64,000 bases of DNA from Endocalyx cinctus (GCA_001600455.1 BCKC01000004.1:3584915-3648914); one strand, 5' to 3'. Shown: positions 1 to 12,874, counted from the first letter of the stretch. The notes: generated from the sequence alone by a model not told the origin. Made by a program: numbers and translations.

Positions 1-3000
1 GTAATCAAAAGGGCCGCCTAATGCGAAAATCCCAACCACCCCTCCTCCCTAACGGGGAGTAACTAAGCACAAAGTATGACGCAGGATTGGGGTTCAGTCA
101 CACACCAACATACGTTCGCACACATATACATATTACCCTCCCCCCTATACTATATCTCGTCGGGTTTACCACGGTCGACGGAGACATGCATACAGAAAGA
201 GGAAGATAAATCTGAGCCAAGATAAAAGACAACACTTCCCAGTCCAGATTCCATTTCCCGCAGGTTGAATTGTTACCTAATGTCCGTATCTACCACAGTA
301 CATAATGAGATTGATTATTATTATTATTGCCTCTGAAAAAAATAAAATAATTGGCATATGCTATTCTTTTTTTCTTCTTCATCAAACGGTAAAAGACCTA
401 TAGTATATGTATGGTATTTATACTTAGTATATATAAATTAACGTTTCCCAAGTTCTGGTTTAACGATGAACGATTCCCGCTATCTTCCAAATGGGAAACA
501 CTTTATTTTAGATTACGATGACGACCCTCCCCCAACAATATATATTTTTTTTTTCAATGACCCGTCTTTTGCTTAGATGGAATTTCTCTTTTTGCTTTAT
601 TAAGTAAGCATCATTAAAGAACCCTCCCCCGCGTGCCCTACTGCTACCAGCCAAGACACCATACACATTATGTACACTCCATCATACATACATATACAGT
701 ACATATAGTATGTGGACGGGAAACATGCAAGTGGGATCGGAGAAAAGGGTGTGCACGAATAAATTATCCGTCTTTCTATCCCGATTTCGTACCGAGTTGT
801 CATTGTCGTCAATGCTACTCTTTTCTGTCCTGAATAATAAATATTATGCCAAGTTAAGTCAAATATATTATACGTAGTATAAATACGTACACTTTTTTTT
901 TTGTTTTGTTTTAATCGGCAACTGAAGCCGACCGAAGAAGAAAAAAAGAAAAAGATTATGAAACACGCAAATCCTTTTCTAAAAAATATGACATCGTGTT
1001 TCTGTTTCTGACAAAAAGGGTCTATCCATTATCTCCATCAAAAAAAGGGTGGACTTTGAATCATTACAAATTTCTCCGATGTCCAAATGATGAAACTCTA
1101 ATCCCTATCCTAGCACCTCATCAGCTCGTTTCTACACGTACACTACACCTACATACTACGCAGTATCCTATGTACACTACTTACACTACAACTATACACT
1201 TTTCGTAAAGATTCATGCATACAACACTTACGTATTTTATGTAGTATATATGCTTATATGGCACATCCTAGGCTTAAGTAGGTACGTCAGTACGAAGGAA
1301 TCAGATTTGTTTTTTAAGCCCCAAAGGTGACAAGTGTGTCAACCACCAACTTCCACTCCTGTCTACCCCCCTGACACGTGGGTATTCTAGAATAACTGCT
1401 GAAAAGAATATAATTACATACTACCTTAACAGGTATAGCCACCCAACATTTTCTTTTCTTTTCTTTTTTTTTTTCACTCTTATTCTCTTATTATTTATCT
1501 ATTATTTTTCATGCGTATATAAATATATATCCTTTTTTTTTTTTAACTCTCTTTTGAAGGATTTCATTCCTATGAGGAGTGCATGTGTTACCTTTCCGGT
1601 TATTCTCTTTGCGCCCCCCGATTATTATCGCTAGGCTCTCGGGAGAAGAGAAGATCGATTCTCTTGGCTTTTATTCCGCCCATTAAAAATAAATTCACTC
1701 ATTCCCGCACTTTATTCTTACTCACTTACCCCCACATCTTATTCATGATTTTTGAGTAAACGTAGGATACAACTATGTATACGTACAGAGACTATATATA
1801 CATATATAAAATTTCACCATTACCCTCCTATATGATCTGAAGGGAAATTTCTTACCTACTCTTTCTGATGTTTCATCCGAAAGAGTAGGTAAGTATGTAT
1901 GTATATACCTATGTGTGGTAAGATATACCTGACCTACCTAGCTAACTGAGGCCTTTTGACACGTTGGATCACATCCGCAAATTCCTTCAGCGCTTATGAG
2001 TGAAATGGTGGACACATAACATTACTTGTACACTAGTATACAAGGAACAACAGCTTACTGCTTGCTTGCTGCCCTGGTTCTTCTTTCTCATTTCGTGATT
2101 TGATAAGCGATGGGGCCGATCTACAGTTGGAAAAGTCCCCTTCCCTCGGGGGTATGATGACAACTTGGGGCGCCCCCGACACATTGTAAATCCCGGCAAT
2201 GGCGGCTCACCTGATACGAATTAATAACAAAGTAACTGGGCCCACTTGACTTGGAGAACGAAACGCCGCGAAACCAGACTACACTAGTATTTTTTTTTTA
2301 AAATCCTTTGCGTCTGGCGTATTATGTAGTATATCCATATATACGTACATATAGCACTATACTTGAGTAGTATAGTACGTATGTATGTACCTCTCTTTTA
2401 TTATTAATAACGGGCTCGTGGAGATCTTGATCTATATTAGATGTGATGTTGGCGCTATCTCTTGGGACCTACATATCCTGCCTAGTTTCAATTCAATATC
2501 GCTGTCATCCGAATAACAGTGCACTTCTTTGGTGAGAGAGACGATAGTTTTAACATTAATAATTCCCATAAAAACACCCCCTCTCACTCTTGTTTTTTTT
2601 TTTTTTACCTGTATTCTTTACAACTCCTCAACTCCGCACTTATGCTCATCTCCTCATTATATCCTCTTCCCTTCTTTTTTTTTCTTTCTTTCTCCACTAT
2701 GATCATGCCGTTTCATAACAACTTCTCGGCTTGTTAGATTAAGTATGGACCATCTTATTTTATTTCTTCTTTTTTCTTTTCTTTTATCACGATCGGATAA
2801 TTACTTTTTTTTTATTTTATTTTATTTCTTGTTTGTTTGCCTTCCACATGCGAACAATGGACGCTTTATGTGATGGTCGTGTGTGCGTGCGTGTGTAAAA
2901 TGATACGGGGGTTTATTACATGCAGTAGTGTGAAATGATGGAATGATGAAATGATGAAATGGGATCGATCCCCTAGCCTTGTCGGGTAATTTCTTCTTCA

Positions 3001-5632
3001 CAATTGGTCTTGTTACGTAGTCTCAGGGGCTCAGAGTGGAAAAGAAGTCTAAAAGAAGTAAGTCCATCTTAATTTTATCAACGTTGCAACGAGGAAAATA
3101 ATCCTAGCATCTTCCCTTTCGGAATCCTGCCTACGTGGTAAGCCCTTTTCTAAAGGGACAAAATAAATAAAAAAAAGGATGGGGTGGGTAAGCGTACGTA
3201 TTAGGTATAGATACACCAAATTATATCTATTCATATAATAATTTTCTTGTACTAGTTACTTATCTAGGCTAGACAGGTATCAAGTTGTGCCAAGAACTGC
3301 AATATGACCACCCGGGCCACTTCAAGTCATCTTAGTTCCACTCCCTCCTTTAACAGTACCCTTCGTCCCTCTCCTCCCCCCCTCCCCTTCTATCCCCCTG
3401 TTCAATTGCCCGGGCTTAACAAGCCTATGAACGCTCCACTACCAAACAATCAACTTCTGGGGCTCGCCCAAGGCTAAGCGGCCAAGCGGCAAGGTTAAAA
3501 AAGCGAAATCTAAACCCGCCCGCGCGCGAGCGCCACCAGCCCCCCCGGAGTAAAGCCATTTTTGGGGAGTGTGTTTCGGGAACCTTGACCATAAGTCGCT
3601 TTAGGGTCATTCGAAGTAACTCCAAGGTAGTGTAGTGTAATGTGTAGAGCAAAAAAAAGAGGTGGAGGGAGAGTTATCTTAACCAAAGCTACGTACGTCC
3701 CTTTTCATCATCATTATATTCCCTATATATATTACCGGGAACAAGACCGAGGATAACAAACAAAAAGAAGATAGCCCCGTCCGTCGCAAGATCCTCCTCC
3801 GAAAGTCGACGAGAAGAAGAAAAATAAGGTGAGAATTTAAAAAAGAAATATCGGGGTGCACGTTGATTCATTAGATCGTTCGATAGGTAATTAAGTGTAG
3901 GCGTTCGACACTAGTAGCGCGGAACATGACAGCTTTATATACTGATGCTAACCGCAATCCGTTATGATACTATTTTCAGCCCGAGGAGGAGAATGATGAC
4001 GATGTTAACGTTAATATGTATTGAAGATGGCTGCGTTTGTAACGTCTATACTATATACTATGTACAAGTTGATAATATCGCGAATGATTATATCAATGGT
4101 TTCTCGTTGGTCGTCATTATCTAGTATCCATGAATGTTTAAAACCACTATGATTGATTGATTGAAAGTTAAAAGATGATAAAAAGTCCAAGAATAAAAAT
4201 AAATTCTTCCATCAATAAATGAACTTTAAACTTCTTATCGAGAAGAACTTTTTTCATCTTATTGTTATTTTTTCTTTCTTTTAGTATCATACATACTTTT
4301 ATCCTCGGATATTCTGCTCCATACTGTGTGCTGACGATGATGTAGTAAGGGGAAAAATAGGTAGATAATATGCGAGTATGTGCTATGTAAACGTTTTAAC
4401 TAATAATTGCCATATGGCATGTAACCAAGAAATAAATCTGACCGAGTCAGATTTATTAAAGTGAGGGATCTGCCGTAATTTTGATTGACTGTCCTTGCTG
4501 CTTATTCTAAGATCCATGAATAATATATTATTTGTAAAAACCCCCCAAAAAAAGTTATCCAACGTTTATTGATTAACTAAACCGTAATTGGTATTAGGTA
4601 AATTGGCCGGTTTGTATCATTACTACCGTATTATTACTATTTTGTACATTGGCTGATAAATTAATCTTTTCCGAGCTAAACCGTATGAAGCCGTGGTCTA
4701 ACTTTTCCAGAGCGGGTATGTGACATTAAGACCCACTATAGCCCGAGACCCATAAAAAAGCTATGTTCAGCATATTCAGCGTATACTTGTATACTATGTA
4801 GTGTATGTACGTACTTTTAGGTAAGAGTTAGTAGGGTATTGTGGTACTACGGATGTACATGCAAGCTACCAGCGGCTTCGCACCATCTGGTCCCAGGAAC
4901 TCTTCTTGTACTAGTGTAAAGTTCCACGCTCCACAGGTTAACTTATACCGCCCACACCCCCCTGTTGTCTTTTCGAAGCTGTGCTTTAGGGTCGTGGGTA
5001 AGGTAAGTTAGGTTGGATGGAAAAGAGGTTCCCACGAAATCTCCTGGGGCCATCTCCAACCTTCTCTTGTTGTCTCTCGTCAGTCTCTCCACCGCTGATT
5101 CTCACCATTCATCCCGCCCTTTCCTTCTTTTCACCCCTTCTTTCTGCGATACTTTTGTATCATTTAGAGGGTGTCACTTAAGAAAAGCCACCTTTTTTAA
5201 TCTCCTCTTCTACTTTATCACCTTCCACTCACAGATACTTTGTATTCTCTTTCCCTTATATAGTTGGTATTGGGTACAAGGTCTGCTAGTGAGCTATTCA
5301 AATTCTACCGCGACGGCCAAAGTGTCATTACATTTTGTCCGTTGCGACTGTCTAATTCACGTCAAATCGAACTTATACTTCTTTTTCGTTTCTCTTGTCA
5401 AGTAAAAACCTGCCCGTTTTTACGGTTTTCTCTTAATTTTTTCCTTAGTATCGTGGTTCATATACTTTTCCCCGATCGGACTCTAGTAACGGGTGTCGCG
5501 CACACCTCTTTTACAACAATCACATCATTTTTATCTCGTACAAGTTCGGCGTCTACAGGTCGGGCGAGATAGGCACATGATAAAAGTTGTTTAATAATTA
5601 TTAAGTAAAAAGGAAGAAAAAAAAAAGAATCC
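1..5632. other. Gene-free left flank and Ssn6 leader region
   Basis: I see no credible coding region here. The open frames are short, T- or C-rich and without family signatures. The DNA is AT-rich with many pyrimidine runs (about 1450-1550, 2590-2700, 2760-2830), TACGTA-type motifs and short tandem repeats such as the GATGAAAT-like repeat near 2931-2961. A near-perfect hairpin sits at 1851-1893 and is listed separately. The last several hundred bases, rich in CT tracts, probably hold the promoter and 5' leader of the Ssn6 gene. The frame opening at 5013 is best read as leader sequence, not protein. Confidence 0.6.
1851..1893. repeat. 43-base near-perfect inverted repeat (hairpin)
   Basis: The left arm CTTACCTACTCTTTC (1851-1865) is the exact reverse complement of the right arm GAAAGAGTAGGTAAG (1879-1893). 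Inside these, one mismatched pair (1866/1878) is followed by GATG (1867-1870) pairing with CATC (1874-1877), leaving a TTT loop. That gives 19 paired positions in 20 over a three-base loop. Its role is unknown. It could be a foldback element remnant, a small-RNA precursor or a cruciform-forming site. Confidence 0.85.
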
Positions 5633-8600
5633 ATGGCAAATCATCACCCGTCGCCGCAGATGGCGATGCAACTTCAACAACAGCATGGCCCTCCTGGCCC
5701 ACCGCCAGGTCCTGCTCAGGGTTCTCAATGGCCAGCATCGCGTCACATTGGAGCTGTCAATGAGGCACTCTGGATGCAAATTGGTAAGAATACTTCGGAA
5801 GACTGCGCTACTTTTGCGACTTGACGGAATGAAGTGACTGACACACTTTATAGGTAGTTTCTCGGAATTGCTTGGCAACTTCGACGATGCCATTGTCGCC
5901 TATGAACGTGCGCTCACTGCGAACCCGCAATCCGTTCCCGCCATGAACGCTATCAGTCTCATCTTACGCACTCGAGAAGACTTCCATAAAGCAGTAGAAT
6001 ATTTGCAGGCGATATTAAAAATAGATGGGGCCAATGGAGAAGTTTGGGGTAGCCTCGGTATGAAGAAGAAAAAAAAAATCCATACATTTCAATAGCTCCG
6101 AAGACGTCAGAAGCTAACACTTCAATTCAGGTCATTGTTATCTTATGATGGATGATTTGCAACAAGCATACGCATCGTATCAAAACGCTTTGATGAATCT
6201 GCAGAGTCCCAAGGTGAGTAAACCTATCTAGTATATACGTATCCTTCGCCCTCTAATGCGATTTTTATAGGAACCTAAACTCTGGTATGGGATAGGTATT
6301 CTATATGACAGATATGGCTCGCTGGACCATGCCGAAGAAGCTTTCTCCCAAGTCATGCAAATGCAACCTGACTTTGACAAGGCGAATGAGATTTACTTTA
6401 GACTCGGTATAATTTATAAGCAGCAATCCAAATTTAACCAGAGCTTGGAGGTTCGTCTCATTCCCATCTTATCCATTTATGCCTGAATTATTTTCATCTA
6501 ACTAAGTACAGTGCTTCAAATACATTGTCAACTCTCCTCCGCCCCCTTTGACAGAGGAGGATATTTGGTTCCAAATTGGTCACGTTCACGAACAACAGAA
6601 AGACGTAAGCTTTCTTCGCGCAACCTTTTTCTCTCTTCCAAGAAAAAACAACCTAACTGACATTTTTATTCCAGTATGACAATGCCAAAGCTGCCTATAA
6701 TCGAGTACTAGAGCGTGACCCCAACCACGCCAAGGTTTTGCAACAGTTGGGATGGCTTCACCATCAACAAAGTAACAGCTTTCAGACCCAAGAACGGGCA
6801 ATCGAATATCTCGAGAAGTCGGTCGCTGCTGGTAAGTTCTATTTATAGTTGCGATATAAACGTATGTTTAGTCGAACTTTCGCTTACAAATAGATGCAGA
6901 CAATAGTGATGCTCAGAGCTGGTACCTTCTCGGACGCTGTTACATGTCACAGCAGAAATATCCTAAGGCGTATGAAGCTTATCAGCAGGCTGTGTACCGC
7001 GATGGGCGGAACCCTACATTCTGGTGTTCAATTGGTGTTCTCTACTACCAGATCAACCAATACCGAGATGCTCTGGATGCATATTCCCGTGCGATTCGTT
7101 TGAACCCGTATATTTCTGAAGTTTGGTATGACCTCGGAACATTGGTAAGTTCGCTACTCCATTTAGCCAGACGCAAGAGTATTTGCTAATGATTATCCAG
7201 TATGAGTCGTGTAACAATCAAATCAACGATGCCTTGGATGCTTATCAGAGAGCTGCTGAACTTGATGCCAATAACCCTCACATCAAAGCTCGACTTCAGC
7301 TCTTGCGACAAGGTCAAAATCCGAATAACCTCCCGGTTGCACAGCCTACTGATGTCCACACTGGTTCTTACGGAGCTCAAGGTCCGCAAGCCCCTCCGTG
7401 GACAGGTTCTGGGCCAATCCATAACGCCGGACCTGGTGGGCCCCCAAGGCCTCCTCCCGGCCCTGGCGCGGCTAATGGCTGGGGCCAACGATCGAACGAG
7501 GTCAACGCGCCGCAACCTCCAAATCCATACGACCAGCGAGAGCCCTTTCGTGGCCCCCCTCCGCCTCTCCCCCGTCAACCGAGTCCTCGCCCGGAGATGA
7601 GGCCCTATGGAGAACCAAACCGACCCGGTCCTGCCCCCATTCGAAGGGGCCCCTCCCCACCACCGGCGCAGTACGGCCCACCCCCCTCTGGACCCTCTCA
7701 GCAGCCTCCGCCGGCCCAAGCCCCTACCCGCGTAGCTAACCCCAACTACACGCCGGCACCATCAAGCATGCCACCATCGAACGGTCCGCCGAACGGTGCT
7801 CCGCCGCCACATAATCTAATGCCATACCGAAATAACTCTCCTCGGACTGAACCACGACCTATGCATGATAATCGCATGCCGTCTCCAAAGTCTGCCTACC
7901 CGCAACCCCATCCGCCGTACTCTCATCATCCAGATCAGGGTATGCCGAACAGCATGGACCCTAGTGGCCCAATGTCTTCCAAGGGTCCAATGGGTCCCGA
8001 ACATCATCGTGATGACCGCCCGCCATCTGTCGCCTCCAAGAGGATGCGTGAATGGGAGGATGAACCTTCGATTAAAAAACCAGCTAACGAGGAGAACCGC
8101 ACTCGTATGCAAGACATTAGTCATCGACGACCTTCTCCCACTCCTCCGCGCGACCCCTATCGTCGCTCTCCTGATGCGCATCGCTTCGAGGAGCAACGCC
8201 GGATGGAGGAACAACGTCGAGCCGAGGACCAGAGACGTGTTGACGAGATGCGACGGGCCGATGAACAGCGACATACGAACGAAGGATACCATCCTTCAGA
8301 AGCGGCTCATCATCCGCCGACACACTCGATACCGCCTAACCATCTCCCCCCGATGCAGCAAGGGCCGTCACCGATGACAGGTATCATGCACGATGGGCCG
8401 CAGCCGAGCCCTGCGGCTAAAGAATACCCCGTGGATGAGAGGCCGAGGCTCGAGCACGGTCCCGCTCCTGCGCCGCCACAGATGAACGAACCTGAACGTG
8501 CTGCTAGAAAGATGGACGTTGATGAGGATTACGACGATAGTGGCGAAGAAGAGAAGAAAGTTGTAGTTGGCGGTCCAACCTCTGGTCCTGCACCAACATC

Positions 8601-8685
8601 GGCAGATTTGAAGACAACCACACCCACTAGCGCTGGGATGAATGGGTTGATGGGGGCGGCTCCTAAAGTGGAAGGAAGCGGCTAA
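5633..8685 (+). CDS. SSN6: General transcriptional co-repressor Ssn6/Cyc8 (TPR protein)
   Basis: This nuclear adaptor partners with Tup1 and bridges DNA-bound repressors to the Tup1 co-repressor. The eight exons I read are 5633-5783, 5854-6057, 6131-6213, 6271-6450, 6512-6604, 6675-6831, 6894-7144 and 7201-8685. All frames join and give 867 residues. The N-terminus is Gln/Pro-rich. Residues from about 43 to 400 form an array of roughly ten TPR units, with recurring motifs such as AIVAYERAL, VWGSLGHCY, LWYGIGILY, IWFQIGHVHEQQ and VWYDLGTLYE. This array is the Ssn6 hallmark and matches the family closely. The remaining ~470 residues are low-complexity Pro/Gln/Arg sequence with an ERR-type charged stretch and an acidic segment (DVDEDYDDSGEEE) near the C-terminus. 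The start has a good context (ccATGG). The large empty upstream region suggests extensive regulation, which is inference. Confidence 0.95.
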
Positions 8686-9518
8686 GTGCTGTGGTTTAAG
8701 AGTGTGGAATGTTGCGATTAAATAAGGATGCTGCGATTTGGTTCATACCCCTTTCCTTTTTTTTTTGTTTTATACGTTGCGTTTTCTCTGTTTTTGTTCT
8801 TCTCTATTCTTATCTTTCGTTGTTCAAACATGTTGAAGCAGAGTGTATAAAAGCGGTTTAACTCGAGAGGGCCAGATGTGCTTGCGCTTAGCAACAAGAT
8901 ACTAGAAGTGCCTGTCATTGAATTCAGTATTTACTTTTAGTCTTAGGTAAAATCAATACATCAAATGTGTAATTTGAATCGATCATAACCCGAAGAAGTA
9001 TTTATCTTAATAAAATGTGGTTATGATATATATATGTTGATATTATTCTCTTTGGTAATTCTATAGCGAGGTAGTAAATATTGATCTCTTTAGTGATATC
9101 ATATTATATATATGTGTATATTGGACATATCCATATGTAGGTATCCCTTTGCCTCTCTATCTGCGACATGAATAGGTCCTAGGAAGACACTACAAGAAAC
9201 TGACTGCGATAGGCTGCGATAGGCTGCAATAAAGTGGAGTTCACGGGTGATTGACTGTAGATTGACTGTATCTATCACGTGATAAGGATTAGGGTTCATG
9301 CCCAGTAAGGTAGGTCTATTCACAAAATTAATAAAAGTGGGGTTAATCTTTCGGTTATTGTTTTACGCAGGTTCCACCCACCAAATTGTGTGCACGTCTA
9401 AAAAGTCTAGTGAACTTTTTCACAAGAAATTTCTATACTTGTACTTACCTCTTTATTCCTCTCAACCATCAACGTTGCGATTGATACCTTTTTACTAACA
9501 TAACAGGATCAATCAAAT
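8686..9518. other. Intergenic: Ssn6 3' end and uL3 promoter
   Basis: An AT-rich stretch follows the Ssn6 stop and includes AATAAA-like signals near 9010, suited to polyadenylation. From about 9200 onward the sequence looks like the uL3 promoter, annotated separately. The ~220 bases before the uL3 ATG are pyrimidine-rich and hold no further feature I can name. Confidence 0.6.
9204..9296 (+). promoter_or_regulatory. uL3 promoter block: tandem repeats, CACGTG palindrome, TTAGGGTT box
   Basis: Four elements lie in 93 bases, 223-315 bases before the uL3 start codon. CTGCGATAGG occurs twice in tandem (9204-9223), followed by a degenerate third copy to 9233. GATTGACTGTA is a perfect 11-base tandem pair (9249-9270). 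A 12-base palindrome TATCACGTGATA (9273-9284) has a CACGTG core. TTAGGGTT lies at 9289-9296. CACGTG (Cbf1-type) and TTAGGG (Tbf1-type) boxes are known in ribosomal-protein promoters of several ascomycetes. Their use here is inferred from position. Confidence 0.6.
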
Positions 9519-10958
9519 ATGTCGCACCGTAAGTTCGAGGCTCCTCGCCACGGTTCTCTGGCTTTCTTGCCGAGAAAGCGTGCTGCCCGTCATCGTGGTA
9601 AGGTCAAGTCGTAAGTTTACCCCCCTCATCAATTTCTCTATCTTCAGCAATTGTAACTTGAAAAAAAAAAAAAATTGTATATATGTATATATATTCAACC
9701 CACAAAGTTCAAATCAAATACTGATCACCCAATTTCTCCTTCTAGTTTCCCTAAGGATGACCCCAAGAAACCCGTCCACCTTACTGCCGCTATGGGCTAC
9801 AAGGCTGGTATGACGACCATCGTCCGTGATCTCGACCGACCCGGTGCCAAATCGCACAAGAAGGAAATTGTTGAAGCTGTATCGATTGTTGATACTCCAC
9901 CTGTACGAGCAACGCAGCCCGCTTGGCTTTGTGCCTATGGCTAACATCTTTATTTTGTTTTACAGATGATCGTTGTTGGTCTTGTGGGTTACATTGAGAC
10001 TCCCCGTGGTCTCCGTTCCCTTACCACCGTTTGGGCCGAGCACTTGAGCGACGAAGTCAAGCGCCGATTCTACAAGAACTGGTACAAGAGCAAGAAGAAG
10101 GCCTTCACCAAGTACGCCAAGAAGCACTCGGAGAGCAGCGGTTCTTCCATCACTCGTGAGCTCGAGCGCATGAAGAAGTACTGCACCGTCGTCCGTGTCC
10201 TCGCCCACACCCAGATCCGAAAGACGCCCTTGAAGCAGAAGAAGGCCCACCTTATGGAGATCCAGGTCAACGGTGGCTCCATTGCCGACAAGGTTTCCTT
10301 CGGCCACGGCCTCTTCGAGAAGCCCGTCAGCATCGACAGCATCTTTGAGCAGGACGAGATGATTGACGTTATCGCCGTCACCAAGGGTCACGGTTTCAAC
10401 GGTGTCACCGCCCGATGGGGTACCAAGAAGCTTCCGCGAAAGACGCACAAGGGTCTCCGTAAGGTTGCTTGTATCGGTGCTTGGCATCCTTCCCACGTCC
10501 AGTGGACTGTTGCCCGTGCCGGTCAGATGGGTTACCACCACCGTACCTCGGTTAACCACAAGATCTACCGTATCGGTAAGGGTGACGACGAGTCCAACGG
10601 TTCCACCGCCCAGGACGTTACCAAGAAGACCATCACTCCGTAAGTTACCATCGAAATTTTCATTGTCGACCTATCATGGAGTATAGCTAATATCATATCT
10701 AGTCTCGGTGGCTTTGTCCGCTACGGTGAGATCAAGAATGACTTCGTCATGCTTAAGGGATCTATTCCGGGTGTCAAGAAGCGAGTCATGACTCTCCGAA
10801 AGTCGATGTTCACTCACACCTCGAGAAGGGCGTTGGAGAAGGTCGAGCTCAAATGGATCGACACCTCGTCCGAGTTCGGTCACGGTGCTTTCCAGACTCC
10901 GGCGGAGAAGAAGCAGTTCCAGGGTTCGCTCAAGAAGGACTTTGTTCAGGGAGCGTAA
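9519..10958 (+). CDS. RPL3: 60S ribosomal protein uL3 (L3)
   Basis: This is a core protein of the large ribosomal subunit that reaches the peptidyl-transferase centre. The four exons are 9519-9610, 9746-9902, 9966-10639 and 10703-10958. They join in frame to 392 residues, the usual length for fungal L3. It begins [14 protein letters not shown] and contains the family core [30 protein letters not shown], the strongly conserved [20 protein letters not shown] and GMxRRT-loop-equivalent region, [20 protein letters not shown], and the tail [10 protein letters not shown]. The codon choice is strongly C-ending, as expected of a highly expressed gene. All introns are near the 5' half except the last. 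Intron 1 has a poly-A/TATATA stretch, and I saw no C/D-box snoRNA in any intron. Confidence 0.98.
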
Positions 10959-11549
10959 GGAAAATCGTATTTTATTGTATCTGGGCTTTGCATCGGTGTT
11001 ACTGGTTCACTTATTTTTCAACTACTACGATAGGATTGGTGGTCTTGAGGAATGGCATCCGCCCCTACAGTTTCAGTCATGAGAAAAGACCATGACCGCA
11101 TGAATAAAGAAAAAAAAGAATAAGACAAAAAAGCCCTTGAGATTTTCCAACACGGATTAATTATCTTCTTGTGATTTGCATGTGTAAAACTTAATAGCAG
11201 CCACCCTCAAGACAAATGCAGCCATGCTCTTTGTTTATGCTGATTCGTATCGTCGTATCTTGTCTGCCTGTATGTACGATCTCTTCAGCGTACCTGGTCA
11301 CTTAGTTAGGAAGTCTATTACCCCTACGTAAACTGCTTAGCGCATGCTTGTAGCGCTATTGGATGATGGCTTTAGTGGGTCCAGAGATATAATTTTCAGG
11401 TCCCGTAGGTAGGTGATGATGTAACCAATTATCTAGCCCTCGAAACAGTTCCCCAAAGCCTGATTGATTCAAGTTGGAACGTGATAAAAACGTTAGTAAT
11501 TGACGTGACGGAGTTGGCTTTTGCAGCCCAATGAGACAAGTTTGAATCA
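10959..11549. other. Intergenic spacer
   Basis: This holds the 3' region of uL3 (A-rich, with AATAAAGA near 11102) and the presumed promoter of the next gene. No coding signature or RNA gene is recognised. Confidence 0.6.
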
Positions 11550-12416
11550 ATGACACACCATTTACGATTTTATAGACCCATCCGTAACCACGGTTTCCTG
11601 CATCCAAATTCGACCCCTCAAATCATAGCAACAAGATCGCATACCAGAAATATCACCCCACTATCGCACGGCGTACACTTTTCGACTACAAAGCGCGTAT
11701 TTTCCGGTACACAGCTTAGAAAATATAGCCCTACGGTACTGGATTCGCGGAGAGCATTCTCGACTACCGGCGCTCTAGCAAGAGCGAATAACATGGCATC
11801 GGACGACGATTACATGGCTTTCCTAGAAAAGGCGAACAAGGACCCTAACGAAGGATACGCCGAGACGACGCAGAGCAAGGGCAACGAGTTCAAAACGATG
11901 GACGAGGGAGCGAAAATCCCCGCCGATATCAGCGCGGCGACTAAGGATAGCTTTTACGTGAGCGACGCGGATGAACCGTTCTCGCCCGTCTGCTTAGCTT
12001 GGGATGAGGCAGGGAAGGGTTTGCCAGACGAAGGTAGGTTTTTTTTTTCTTCGTCAACACTTAGAGAACTACTTCTATATTTTTTTTCATCTACATCTAT
12101 TATATGTATGGGTATATATATTTGAGATACGCCGGCTAATACGTTCATCTATCTCGCAGAGGAATTCGCTTCTCTCATAAAGCACCCCGACCCGACCAAA
12201 GCGCAAATCGAAATACTAGATCCGGTCGACTGGGATACGCAAGGGCAATACAGTGCGATAGTGGACGCTGTCCGTAAGGCGGGAAAGGGAAACGACGTAC
12301 GAGTATACCGGGTATCGAAGGGTGGCGTGAAGGTCGAGTACTGGGTCGTGACGAGAGAAGGAGATGGGAAACAGGCGAAAATTGTCGGCGCGAAAGCATT
12401 GGCTGTCGAAAGTTGA
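11550..12416 (+). CDS. Small conserved ascomycete protein, possible mitochondrial form
   Basis: The exons are 11550-12033 and 12160-12416, giving 246 residues from the first ATG. The function is unknown to me. A second in-frame ATG at 11793 (82nd codon) starts MASDDDYMAFLEKANKDP, which looks like the natural start of the conserved part. The protein then runs through YVSDADEPF, LPDEEEFASLIKHP, EILDPVDWDTQGQY, DVRVYRVSKGGVKVEYWVV and ends ALAVES. The first 81 residues are rich in Arg, Ser and Thr with almost no acidic residues (for example STTKRVF and RRAFSTTGALARANN), as in a mitochondrial presequence. Either the long form is imported into mitochondria, or the upstream region is leader DNA. 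The splice join restores PDEEEF, which supports the intron. Confidence 0.8.
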
Positions 12417-12730
12417 GAGAATAGAAAACACAAGAGATACACCCAGAATGGATATCGGAAGAGAACCAGTCGTTATGGTGGGATGATAAAAGGTACGGCC
12501 TCTCTAATTCATACATTCAAAAACACTGCTAGAATACCACTTTCTTCTGGTAAAGATTATTACAGTGTATATTTTGTTTTGAGTACTGTATTATGCGGTA
12601 GGATCGCAGAATATCTCATCTCAGTTAGTGAGTAACCACTCGTTCCGCCATCGGAATAAAAAATAAATAAAAATAAAATAAAAAAATAAAAGATTATGGA
12701 ATACGGTGTACCATTGCTATGACTATTAAT

Positions 12731-12866
12731 TATTGTTAGGTCGAGCACCACGTTTTTACCTTACACGTAGGCAAAAAAGTATACACCTAATCCTAAACCA
12801 TGATTATTAGATCGACCACTTGGACGTTTTATCTTAGGCAAAAGTATACACCTAACCTAAATGCAT
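12731..12866 (+). repeat. Imperfect tandem duplication upstream of trpE
   Basis: Unit 1 (12731-12802) and unit 2 (12804-12866) share the order TTAG-TCGA-CCAC-ACGTTTT-TAGGCAAAA-AGTATACACCTAA-CCTAAA. The 13-mer AGTATACACCTAA is exact at 12778-12790 and 12843-12855, 65 bases apart. The copies have drifted by short indels. They end about 60 bases before the proposed start codon, so they may be a duplicated promoter element. Confidence 0.7.
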
Positions 12867-12874
12867 ATATATCA

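Noticed and set aside
5013..5405. 130-codon open frame upstream of Ssn6
   Set aside because: Its composition is that of CT-rich promoter/leader DNA, it has no recognisable motif, and it overlaps another random frame; best read as the Ssn6 leader.
9611..9745. Possible snoRNA inside uL3 intron 1
   Set aside because: No box C (RUGAUGA) and D pair with closing stem is present; the intron is A- and TATA-rich only.
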